The position numbers were made by a program, and so were the translations under genes. Under the pieces are notes generated by a model. That model was not told the DNA's origin and ran no database searches. It saw only the letters and a program-made list of their open reading frames with translations. Shown here piece after piece: positions 1 through 6,347 of a stretch of 6,347 nucleotides of DNA (within the stretch, counting starts at the first letter, position 1; every line of letters starts with the position of its first letter). The DNA comes from Alphaproteobacteria bacterium UBA6149 (GTDB lineage Bacteria > Pseudomonadota > Alphaproteobacteria > Rickettsiales > UBA998), in assembly GCA_002423155.1 (NCBI GenBank), contig DIUV01000048.1, positions 64,627 through 70,973 of the forward strand. The letters run 5' to 3'.

Positions 1-135
1 GCGGCAGTATGACGATGGAGAGTTTTGTCAGTTAAGTTGCCTTTATCTAATGTATCAATCATCTTTTGTCGATACAGTCATGTAGCATGTGGATGAAACT
101 AAAAAATTAAGTTTAATAAATTATTGAGTTTAAAA

Positions 136-1953
136 ATGGTTATGTATGCACACTCCGCTCTCGCAGCAACGGCTAATATGGATGAAAAATTACCTAACTG
201 GGATTTGTCATCTTTATATAGCGCTACTGACGCGCCAGAAATTAAGGCAGATGTAGAAAAAGCTCGTAATACTGCAAAAGCTTTTGCGAGATGTTATGCT
301 GACAAGATAGAGAATATTTCGGCGGATGAACTATTAACCGCGATTACGGAATATGAAAAACTAAGTGATTTATTGGGCAAATTAGGTAGCTATGCGCAAT
401 TAATTTACGCGAGCAATATGACCGATCCGCAATCGGCTAGTTTTTACCAAAATATCAGCGAAGAATTGACGGATATTTCCACGCAAACCCTATTTTTTAC
501 GCTAGCAATTAATCGGATAGACGATGCAGTTTTGGCAAAATTATTGGCAGAATCAAGCGCATTAGCCAAATATCAGCCTTGGTTGCGTGACGTTCGCGCT
601 TTGCGTCCCTATCAGTTAGCGGATGAATTAGAAAAACTTTTGCACGAAAAATCCATCACAGGTCATGCGGCTTGGTCACGCTTGTTCGATGAAACTCTTG
701 CGCAAATGAAATTCCCGTTGGATGGCAAAAAACTAAGTTCTGCCGAAATATTAGATTTATTATCTTCCCCCGATGGTGAGATGCGCCGCAAAGCTGCCAA
801 AGTTTTTGGCAAAAAACTGGGTGAGCAAATTCATGTATTTGCCCTGATAACCAATATTATCGCCAAAGATAAAGCGATTGAAGATAATTGGCGCAAATTT
901 CCCTTGCCCATTTCCTCACGCAATGTAGCAAATCAGGTAGAAGATGAGGTGGTATCTGCATTATTAGATACGGTAAAACGCAATTATAGCAATCTTTCCC
1001 ATCGTTATTACAAATTTAAAGCCGGTTGGCTCGGCAAAGAAAAATTAGAATATTGGGATAGAAACGCACCCTTACCACAAGATGACGACAGCAAATATAG
1101 CTGGGAAGAAGCCAAGAGCACGGTTTTAGACGCTTATGGTGCTTTCTCTCCCAGATTACAAGCAATTGGCAAGCGCTTTTTTGATGAAAACTGGATTGAC
1201 GTACCCGTACGCCCAGGAAAATCTCCCGGAGCTTTCGCACATCCTACCGTTCCATCTGCCCATCCATATTTGCTCTTGAATTATCAGGGAAAAACTCGGG
1301 ATGTGATGACCTTAGCCCATGAATTAGGGCATGGCGTACATCAGGTTCTCTCCGCCAAACAAGGCGCATTAATGGCGGATACTCCTTTAACTCTAGCCGA
1401 AACTGCTTCCGTGTTTGGTGAGCAATTAGTCTTCCAAAACATCTTAGCCAATGAAAAAAATCCCGCCCGTCGGCGCATCCTCATCGCTGGTAAAGTGGAA
1501 GATATGTTAAACACCGTGGTACGCCAAACCGCTTTTTGCGAGTTTGAGCGCGTGGTGCATGAGCAACGCAAAAAAGGCGAATTAACCTCCGAGGCCTTAG
1601 GAAAAATCTGGATGAAAGTCCAAAAAGACAGCCTCGGTTCCGCCTTTAATTTCTCGCGCGAATATCGCAATTATTGGGCGTATGTACCGCATTTTATCCA
1701 CACACCTTTTTATGTTTATGCTTATGCATTTGGTGATTGCTTGGTGAATGCGTTATATGCCACTTATTTAAAAGAAAAAGCCGCAGGTAATGCCGCGAGC
1801 TTTGAGCAAAAATATCTGACTATGTTAGAAGCAGGCGGAACTTTGCGGCATAAAGAATTATTAGCTCCTTTTAATATCGACATCACTAAGCCTGACTTTT
1901 GGCAGCAGGGGTTGGATATTATTTCTGGCTATATTGATGAGTTGGTGGCGTAA
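136..1953 (+). CDS. pepF: Oligoendopeptidase F (M3 family zinc metallopeptidase)
   Basis: Cytosolic zinc metallopeptidase that cleaves short oligopeptides, normally in peptide recycling. Numbered from the ATG at 136 (605 aa; the family is usually about 600). The conserved N-terminal LPNWDLSSLY is at about 19-28, followed by a helical oligopeptidase F N-terminal domain (about 110-200) and the M3 catalytic domain. The zinc motif HELGH is at 395-399 (ligands H395 and H399, catalytic E396), and the third ligand is probably E422 in LAETAS. The C-terminal HFIHTPFYVYAYAFG stretch (519-533) carries the His and Tyr residues that bind substrate in this family. No signal peptide is convincing. The start is uncertain: TTG 124, ATG 136, ATG 142 and ATG 178 are all in frame, none has a good Shine-Dalgarno, and 178 would begin just before the conserved region. 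The stop is directly followed by queA. Function is secure; physiological substrates are unknown. Confidence 0.95.
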   Translation: MVMYAHSALAATANMDEKLPNWDLSSLYSATDAPEIKADVEKARNTAKAFARCYADKIENISADELLTAITEYEKLSDLLGKLGSYAQLIYASNMTDPQSASFYQNISEELTDISTQTLFFTLAINRIDDAVLAKLLAESSALAKYQPWLRDVRALRPYQLADELEKLLHEKSITGHAAWSRLFDETLAQMKFPLDGKKLSSAEILDLLSSPDGEMRRKAAKVFGKKLGEQIHVFALITNIIAKDKAIEDNWRKFPLPISSRNVANQVEDEVVSALLDTVKRNYSNLSHRYYKFKAGWLGKEKLEYWDRNAPLPQDDDSKYSWEEAKSTVLDAYGAFSPRLQAIGKRFFDENWIDVPVRPGKSPGAFAHPTVPSAHPYLLLNYQGKTRDVMTLAHELGHGVHQVLSAKQGALMADTPLTLAETASVFGEQLVFQNILANEKNPARRRILIAGKVEDMLNTVVRQTAFCEFERVVHEQRKKGELTSEALGKIWMKVQKDSLGSAFNFSREYRNYWAYVPHFIHTPFYVYAYAFGDCLVNALYATYLKEKAAGNAASFEQKYLTMLEAGGTLRHKELLAPFNIDITKPDFWQQGLDIISGYIDELVA

Positions 1954-3078
1954 TTGCGCGTTGATATATTCGATTTTCATCTACCAGAAAGCAATATAGC
2001 TAGCGAACCAGCGCGCCCGAGAGAAGCAGCGAAGTTGTTATGCGCAGATGCGGAAAAAATAGCAGATAAAACCATCGCTGACTTGCCCAGCTTATTACAA
2101 CCAAATGACATTCTCGTATTCAACAACACACGCGTAATTCCTGCACGTTTATATGGCAAGCGCGGCGAAGTTAAAGTTGAAATTTTATTGCATAAGGAAC
2201 TACCAGACAGAAGGTGGAAAAGTTTCGCTCGACCAGCAAAAAGATTGCGCATTGGTGATGAAATTATTTTTGCTGATGATTTTTCCGCAATAGTAGAAGA
2301 AAAATTAGAATCGGGTGAGGTGGTGGTTTCTTTTGCTCCTTACAATCATTTGTCATCCCCGCCTTGTGCGGGGATCTCAGGAAACACTCATAGATCTATC
2401 GTGTTGCCCAAGATCCCCGCACAAGGCGGGGATGACAACCGAGGGTTTTTAGAAAAACTAACCAAATACGGACAAATGCCGTTGCCGCCTTATATCCCTC
2501 GCGCGCAAGGCAACCGCGCAGAAGATGCGCAAGATTATCAAACTTGTTATGCTGAATATGATGGCTCAGTCGCTGCGCCCACCGCTGGGCTACATTTCAC
2601 ACCTAACTTACTGAAAAAACTCCAACAAAAAGGCATAAATTTTGCCTACGTCACTTTGCATGTGGGCGGCGGAACTTTCCTGCCCGTAAAAGTAGAAGAT
2701 ACAAGCGAACATCTGATGCATCATGAATGGGCAGAACTAACCGAAGAAAATTTACAGCTAATAAAACAAGCAAAATCCAAAGGCGGAAAAGTAATTGCCG
2801 TAGGTACAACTTCTTTGCGAGTTTTAGAGTCCGCTTCTGCATCCGGTGAGTTACAAACTTTTATGGGCGAAACCAATATTTTTATTACTCCCGGATATAA
2901 ATTTAAAACTGTGGAAAAATTACTCACCAATTTCCATCTGCCAAAATCTACCTTATTTATGTTGGTGTGCGCCTTTTCAGGTATTGATAAAATGAAAAAT
3001 ATTTATAATCACGCTATCGAAAATAATTACCGTTTTTACTCCTATGGTGATGCTTGTTTGCTTGATTTGAATAGATAA
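1954..3078 (+). CDS. queA: S-adenosylmethionine:tRNA ribosyltransferase-isomerase, with an in-frame palindromic insertion
   Basis: Transfers and isomerises the ribosyl group of S-adenosylmethionine onto 7-aminomethyl-7-deazaguanine at tRNA position 34, giving epoxyqueuosine, the penultimate step of queuosine synthesis in the cytosol. Family motifs seen in order: MRVDIFDFHLPES at the start, ILVFNNTRVIPARLYG (53-68), MPLPPYI (175-181), AAPTAGLHF (207-215), TLHVGGGTF (234-242), IAVGTTSLRVLES (281-293), TNFHLPKSTL (325-334) and YRFYSYGDA near the C-terminus. The TTG start is chosen because it gives the family's typical MRV N-terminus; it begins immediately after the pepF stop codon, suggesting translational coupling, with only a weak GGTGG (1944-1948) upstream. 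The protein is 374 aa against the usual 340-356. The excess is residues of about 133-162, encoded by a palindromic repeat, lying between a beta strand (VVVSF) and the helix before MPLPPYI. All recognised motifs remain intact, so it is probably functional. Confidence 0.97.
   Translation: MRVDIFDFHLPESNIASEPARPREAAKLLCADAEKIADKTIADLPSLLQPNDILVFNNTRVIPARLYGKRGEVKVEILLHKELPDRRWKSFARPAKRLRIGDEIIFADDFSAIVEEKLESGEVVVSFAPYNHLSSPPCAGISGNTHRSIVLPKIPAQGGDDNRGFLEKLTKYGQMPLPPYIPRAQGNRAEDAQDYQTCYAEYDGSVAAPTAGLHFTPNLLKKLQQKGINFAYVTLHVGGGTFLPVKVEDTSEHLMHHEWAELTEENLQLIKQAKSKGGKVIAVGTTSLRVLESASASGELQTFMGETNIFITPGYKFKTVEKLLTNFHLPKSTLFMLVCAFSGIDKMKNIYNHAIENNYRFYSYGDACLLDLNR
2350..2438 (+). repeat. Palindromic element inserted in frame within queA (Rickettsia-palindromic-element-like)
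   Basis: The arms 2350-2377 and 2411-2438 are 28-bp perfect reverse complements around a 33-nt centre. Each arm holds its own hairpin, with CCCCGC and GCGGGG around a 5-nt loop (2357-2373 and 2415-2431). The centre is also symmetrical: AACAC at 2383-2387 faces GTGTT at 2401-2405 around ATAGATCTAT at 2390-2399. The arms are about 61% GC, clearly richer than the flanking gene. Read in the queA frame, the element encodes about 30 residues rich in Ser, Pro and Gly (from LSSPPCAG to QGGDDN) that have no counterpart in E. coli QueA as I recall it. Small palindromic repeats that insert in frame into genes are known in Rickettsia and Wolbachia; membership in one of those named families is an inference, and only one copy occurs here. 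Confidence 0.9.
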
Positions 3079-3093
3079 TCGAATAGTTATAAT
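3067..3093 (+). promoter_or_regulatory. Possible sigma-70-type promoter for the TPR gene
   Basis: A perfect TATAAT at 3088-3093 follows a TTGAAT at 3067-3072 with a short 15-nt spacer, overlapping the end of queA. The -10 box is good but the spacing is suboptimal, and such matches are frequent in AT-rich DNA. There is no intrinsic terminator between queA and the downstream gene, so read-through from queA is also possible. Confidence 0.25.
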
Positions 3094-3147
3094 AATATCC
3101 AAATAAAAAGCTTTTAAAGTAACAAATGGTTCGTTATTACCAATAGT

Positions 3148-5709
3148 ATGCTGAAGAAAATCTTTTATTTGTTTTTAATTTCGGGGCTGCTTTGTGGGGC
3201 AGGGGGGCGATTGTCTTTTGCGGTTGAGGCAAAAACAAGTTTTAAACCCATTATGGCGAACCAAAAACCTGAAAATATTGCACCAGCAAAAGACGCAAAG
3301 CCTGCACCTATAGATGCTAGTTTACCTAAAGGTGATTTTTTAATTTCGGTACGTCAGTTTAAGCAAGAAGCACAATTTTTCTTCCCTTGGAAGGATCGAG
3401 TTGCTGCGGCAGCCTTTGTGCGTGGGCAAGATATTTGGTTGGTGTTTAATAAAAAAGCGCAACCCAATTTACAATTATTGAGCGGAATTTTACCTACCTC
3501 GATTGTTTCGGTGAAAATGCTTGAGCAGCCAGAACATACGATATTTGTGTTTCGTACTAACACTAAACTAGTACCCAAAATCTCTAAATCGAAAGATAGT
3601 GAAGAATGGGTGATGATATTATCTAATTATAGTGCTTTACCAGCTTTTCCGATTGTTGCCGAAGTACAAGGCGAACCGCCACTAAAAGCCAATATTTTCT
3701 TACCCATTTTAGAAACTGCTCCCGCAATTAAAGTAAAAGACCCTATAACTGGGGAAATAATAGAGATAATACCCGTTTACCGCGGAGGGGAAGGTGTATT
3801 CCCTGCGCGTAAATTTGTGGATGTTGCCTTGCCAGAAACCGCCCAAGGGATTGTTTTGCGAGATTTGAATAATAAAATGAAGGTTAATGAATTACGCAAT
3901 GGTTTGCGGATTAGCGGTGTGGATGCTAAACGGATGTCAGCAGGATTGCCCAAAATAAATTTGCAGGATTGGATGGCATCCGTACAAAACGGAAAAACTT
4001 TATTCCCTTATAGCGAGTGGCAAACTGCTGATTTCAATGATTTCCAAAAACGTTTGCAAAAATTAGAATTAGAAATTAGCTCTTCAGATGATAAGCGCGT
4101 TTCTATATTACGCACTCAATTAGCTAAATTATTATTGGGTGAAGGATTATATCACGAGGCTATTGGGCAATTATCACAAATTCAGGAAAAAGACCCGCAG
4201 TTTTTTGATGAGAACCGTTTGGCAGCTTTGCGCGGAGCGGCTTATTTTATGGCCGAACAGCCCGAACATGCAGGCGCAGATTTTGCTCACCCTGCCTTAG
4301 ATGGTGTAGAAGAGATAGATTTTTGGAAAACAGCTGCCAATGTGTTAGCAGGTTCTAGCAATGAAATATTGAAATATGCCAGCTTCGATAAACAATTTGG
4401 CAATTTATATCCACCAGAAATGCGCCGCAAATTAGCTATTATTTGTGCAGATCAATCAGTGGCTTTGGGTAAATATAACAACGCATTGCGGATATTAGAT
4501 CAAATGTCTGCGAATAAATTATTAGAACCCGTAAAAGAATATTCAGATTATCTGATTGGGCGGATTTATGCGGATAATAATAGAATGCCGCAAGCAAAAG
4601 CGATTTTGGGTAAGATAATTGATAATTCTCAAGATAATCTAATTGTGACTCGCTCACGTTTTGTTTTGGACAGTGCGCTTTATCGCAGTGGCGAAATTAC
4701 ACGAGCAGATTTTATTAAACGCTTGGATATTCTAAGATTTTTATGGCGCGGCGACCAAGCAGAAATATCCGTATTGAATTTGCTGGGAGATTTAGCCGTA
4801 GAAGAAAAGCAATATCTGCAAGCTTTACGCGCATGGAAAGAGTTGATTAACGCTTACACAGATTCGGGTGATTCTATCAATGTAAAATTGAAAATGGCGG
4901 ATACTTTCCAACAATTATTTAATGATGGTGCAGCAGATAGTATGACTCCGCTAGAAGCATTAGCATTATATTATGAATTCAATGACTTAACTCCTCTTGG
5001 AAAAGCTGGTGATAAAATGGTGCAAAATCTAGCCGATCGTTTGATAAAGGTTGATTTATTAGACCGCGCAGGAGAATTGCTCAAAGCTCAGATAGATAAT
5101 CGTTTAGAAAAACAAGAGCGTAGTGTGGTTGGTAATCGCTTGGCACTGGTGCAACTATTCAATCGTGAGCCTGATAATGCGCTAAAAACTTTGCAAACCA
5201 CTAATTATGGTAATAATAGTGAAGAAGTGCAAACCGAGCGCAACCATTTGGCATCCCTTGCTTATAGTAAATTAGGGCAGGGCGAAAAAGCTTTGGATAT
5301 TCTGCGGGATGATTTTAGTGACGATGCTAAATACATCAAACTCGATGTTTATTGGGATGGGCAAGACTGGAAAAATGTTGCCATCTTAGCCGAAGATATT
5401 TTCGCCAGCCGTAAGGATTTAACCAAAGCATTAGACGAAAAACAGGCGCAAGCCTTGTTGAAACTCGCCGTTGCTTACGCATTTGAAAATAATGTGGAGC
5501 AATTACATTATCTGCGCGATTATTTCACTCCGCTGATGGCAGACACAGAATTATTAAAACCCTTCCAATTTATCACCGACACTAATGGTTCATTAGACCC
5601 CGACCAAATGGACAAACTTTCTGAAGAAGTGAGTAAAATCCAAGGATTCTTGGAGTCGTACCGCAGTAAGGTGAAAAAGGATGGCTTAAGTTCGGCGATT
5701 AAGAATTAA
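3148..5709 (+). CDS. Secreted TPR-repeat protein, probably periplasmic (alphaproteobacterial family, function unknown)
   Basis: An 853-aa protein with an apparent Sec signal peptide: MLKK, a hydrophobic stretch to about residue 20, and likely cleavage after LSFA (about 25). The Cys at 16 is not in a good lipobox (LLC), so a lipoprotein is unlikely. A Pro/Ala/Lys-rich linker (about 28-62) leads to a predicted beta-rich domain (about 63-260) with an FPWKDRVAAAAF block followed by DIWLVF. From about 318 to 790 the protein is helical with degenerate TPR-like repeats, for example LLLGEGLYHEAIGQL, VALGKYNNALRILDQM, LLGDLAVEEKQYLQALRAW and LAYSKLGQGEKALDIL. The block at about 603-680 (ALYYEFNDLTPLG through VDLLDRAGELL) resembles, from memory, a family conserved in Alphaproteobacteria. 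A scaffold or envelope-assembly role is inferred only from the architecture. The ATG at 3148 is chosen because it places the signal peptide at the N-terminus; no clear Shine-Dalgarno precedes it. Confidence 0.85.
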   Translation: MLKKIFYLFLISGLLCGAGGRLSFAVEAKTSFKPIMANQKPENIAPAKDAKPAPIDASLPKGDFLISVRQFKQEAQFFFPWKDRVAAAAFVRGQDIWLVFNKKAQPNLQLLSGILPTSIVSVKMLEQPEHTIFVFRTNTKLVPKISKSKDSEEWVMILSNYSALPAFPIVAEVQGEPPLKANIFLPILETAPAIKVKDPITGEIIEIIPVYRGGEGVFPARKFVDVALPETAQGIVLRDLNNKMKVNELRNGLRISGVDAKRMSAGLPKINLQDWMASVQNGKTLFPYSEWQTADFNDFQKRLQKLELEISSSDDKRVSILRTQLAKLLLGEGLYHEAIGQLSQIQEKDPQFFDENRLAALRGAAYFMAEQPEHAGADFAHPALDGVEEIDFWKTAANVLAGSSNEILKYASFDKQFGNLYPPEMRRKLAIICADQSVALGKYNNALRILDQMSANKLLEPVKEYSDYLIGRIYADNNRMPQAKAILGKIIDNSQDNLIVTRSRFVLDSALYRSGEITRADFIKRLDILRFLWRGDQAEISVLNLLGDLAVEEKQYLQALRAWKELINAYTDSGDSINVKLKMADTFQQLFNDGAADSMTPLEALALYYEFNDLTPLGKAGDKMVQNLADRLIKVDLLDRAGELLKAQIDNRLEKQERSVVGNRLALVQLFNREPDNALKTLQTTNYGNNSEEVQTERNHLASLAYSKLGQGEKALDILRDDFSDDAKYIKLDVYWDGQDWKNVAILAEDIFASRKDLTKALDEKQAQALLKLAVAYAFENNVEQLHYLRDYFTPLMADTELLKPFQFITDTNGSLDPDQMDKLSEEVSKIQGFLESYRSKVKKDGLSSAIKN

Positions 5710-5843
5710 TTTTGCTTGATGTTTTTGTTAAAAATAATTAATATAATAAATGAATTTTGTATCTTGCATTTAGTTTTTGACTAATTGCAGATTATAAGCT
5801 CACGCAGGGAGCATTTTTTATATAGGGAGAACTTTAATCCTTT
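5710..5843 (+). other. AT-rich intergenic leader upstream of the small membrane protein
   Basis: This gap has no intrinsic terminator of convincing strength after the TPR gene. It contains scattered promoter-like boxes (TATAAT at 5742-5747, TTGACT at 5777-5782, TATAAG at 5793-5798), none paired at normal spacing. An in-frame TTG at 5785 would extend the next gene by 23 residues but lacks a ribosome binding site. Whether the next gene has its own promoter cannot be decided from the sequence. Confidence 0.4.
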
Positions 5844-5848
5844 GGAGG
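5844..5848 (+). promoter_or_regulatory. Shine-Dalgarno that fixes the start of the small membrane protein
   Basis: A full GGAGG sits 5 nt before the ATG at 5854. It is the only strong Shine-Dalgarno before a gene in this window, and it favours ATG 5854 over the in-frame upstream TTG at 5785. Confidence 0.8.
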
Positions 5849-5853
5849 TGTGT

Positions 5854-6162
5854 ATGTTGTGGGTAATTTTGTTAAGAGCAGCATTTGCTGCTATTACGGT
5901 TGCTATATTTAACGTGATGTTAGATTTTAGCGTATTTGAGCTATTGATAATGTTTCTAATTATCATGGCGGAACTGGAGATGCCTTTTGCAGATAAATAC
6001 AGGGAAGCAATTATATGCGCTATTTTTGCCAGCATTTTAACAGTAGGGGTTTACTTTCTTATTAAATTAAGTGAACCACAACTTTTTATTGTGTTCTTTC
6101 TTTTCATTATAATCCTAAGATTAGGATATAAGGAGTTTAAGGAACGGCAAAACAATCCATAA
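5854..6162 (+). CDS. Small membrane protein with four predicted transmembrane segments, function unknown
   Basis: A 102-aa protein that I do not recognise. Four hydrophobic stretches are visible at about 3-22, 27-41, 51-71 and 76-92, separated by short loops with charged residues (ADKYRE at about 46-51, KLSEP at 71-75), followed by a charged, probably cytosolic tail (KEFKERQN). The positive-inside tendency of the tail and the even number of segments suggest both ends face the cytosol. Evidence that it is a real gene: a perfectly placed GGAGG, an uninterrupted frame with a strongly hydrophobic pattern, and a strong terminator starting a few bases after the stop. An overlapping frame on the other strand (6035 to 5781) is taken as a shadow. 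It could be a small transporter subunit, a holin-like protein or a lineage-specific membrane protein; nothing in the sequence separates these. Confidence 0.75.
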   Translation: MLWVILLRAAFAAITVAIFNVMLDFSVFELLIMFLIIMAELEMPFADKYREAIICAIFASILTVGVYFLIKLSEPQLFIVFFLFIIILRLGYKEFKERQNNP

Positions 6163-6165
6163 ATC

Positions 6166-6204
6166 CAAAAAAATGCCCTAGTTCCTCTGGAACTGGGCAT
6201 TTTT
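6166..6204 (+). terminator. Strong intrinsic terminator, possibly bidirectional
   Basis: ATGCCC (6173-6178) plus AGTTCC (6180-6185) pair with GGAACT (6189-6194) plus GGGCAT (6195-6200), giving a 12-bp stem with a single bulged T and a TCT loop. A T run (6200-6204) follows on the + strand and an A run (6167-6173) precedes, so the reverse strand also ends in a T tract. It closes the transcript of the small membrane protein just after its stop codon at 6160-6162. Confidence 0.93.
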
Positions 6205-6347
6205 CATATATAAATACAATATCCTAATAAATAACTTCCGTTTAAAAATATTTTGTTTATATAAAATAGCTTAATAGTATATAAAATACACAACCCTACA
6301 CGACAGTAAGGTTAATAAGGCTGTAATATATTGAATAATAAAAATAT
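6205..6347. other. AT-rich flank without a supported gene
   Basis: The stretch is very AT-rich with many TATA-like strings. A reverse-strand frame is open from the window edge (6345) to a stop at 6271 (24 residues, hydrophobic) and could be the end of a convergent gene, which would suit the bidirectional terminator. It is too short to support. Confidence 0.3.

Noticed and set aside
1..62. Reverse-strand frame from ATG at 62 to the left edge (MIDTLDKGNLTDKTLHRHTA), a possible divergent gene start
   Set aside because: Only 20 residues, no real Shine-Dalgarno and no recognised motif. It cannot be separated from a chance open frame.
2..85. Forward frame open from the left edge to TAG at 83-85, possibly the tail of an upstream gene
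   Set aside because: A second forward frame also runs open to a stop at 33-35, both are short, and neither resembles a known C-terminus.
1016..1240. Reverse-strand open frame inside pepF
   Set aside because: It lies antisense to a well-conserved peptidase region, and its protein has no motif; a shadow frame.
3104..3116. AAAAAGCTTTT symmetric sequence between queA and the TPR gene as a terminator
   Set aside because: It is an AT palindrome with no usable loop or GC stem, so it is not a credible intrinsic terminator.
5798..5819. Small hairpin GCTC/GAGC followed by six T's, a possible terminator or attenuator before the small membrane gene
   Set aside because: The stem is only 4 bp with a 7-nt loop, too weak to support in AT-rich DNA.
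5781..6035. Reverse-strand 84-aa open frame overlapping the small membrane protein
   Set aside because: It lacks a good ribosome binding site and recognisable features, and it lies antisense to a frame with a strong Shine-Dalgarno, clear membrane pattern and terminator.

Overview
The window reads as chromosomal DNA from an AT-rich bacterium (roughly 40% GC by eye), most likely an alphaproteobacterium. The best lineage clue is the 853-residue periplasmic TPR protein, whose N-terminal beta region and central helical block resemble, from memory, a family seen mainly in Alphaproteobacteria. A perfect inverted repeat inserted in frame inside queA recalls the palindromic elements of Rickettsiales and related endosymbionts. 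A Rickettsiales- or Holosporales-like intracellular bacterium is therefore plausible, but this is an inference and the genus cannot be fixed from the window.

Layout, all on the + strand. Positions 1-135 are a short 5' flank with no supported gene. Positions 136-1953 encode an M3-family oligoendopeptidase F (PepF) with an intact zinc site. Positions 1954-3078 encode QueA, the enzyme that adds the cyclopentene ring precursor of queuosine to tRNA; its TTG start directly abuts the pepF stop, so the two are probably co-transcribed. Inside queA, at 2350-2438, lies an 89-bp palindromic element with 28-bp perfect arms, adding about 30 residues without breaking the frame. After a 69-bp gap with a possible promoter, 3148-5709 encodes a secreted TPR-repeat protein. 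After another AT-rich gap, 5854-6162 encodes a small protein of about 102 residues with four predicted membrane segments, the only gene here with a strong Shine-Dalgarno. It is closed by a strong intrinsic terminator at 6166-6204. The remaining 143 bases are AT-rich with no supported gene.

The genes do not form an obvious pathway. PepF degrades cytosolic peptides, QueA modifies tRNA, the TPR protein probably acts as a periplasmic scaffold, and the small membrane protein is of unknown function. The usual queA partner, tgt, is not in the window. The most notable item is the coding palindromic element in queA: it is GC-rich compared with its surroundings, has nested symmetry, and is open in only two of its six frames, one of which is the frame used.
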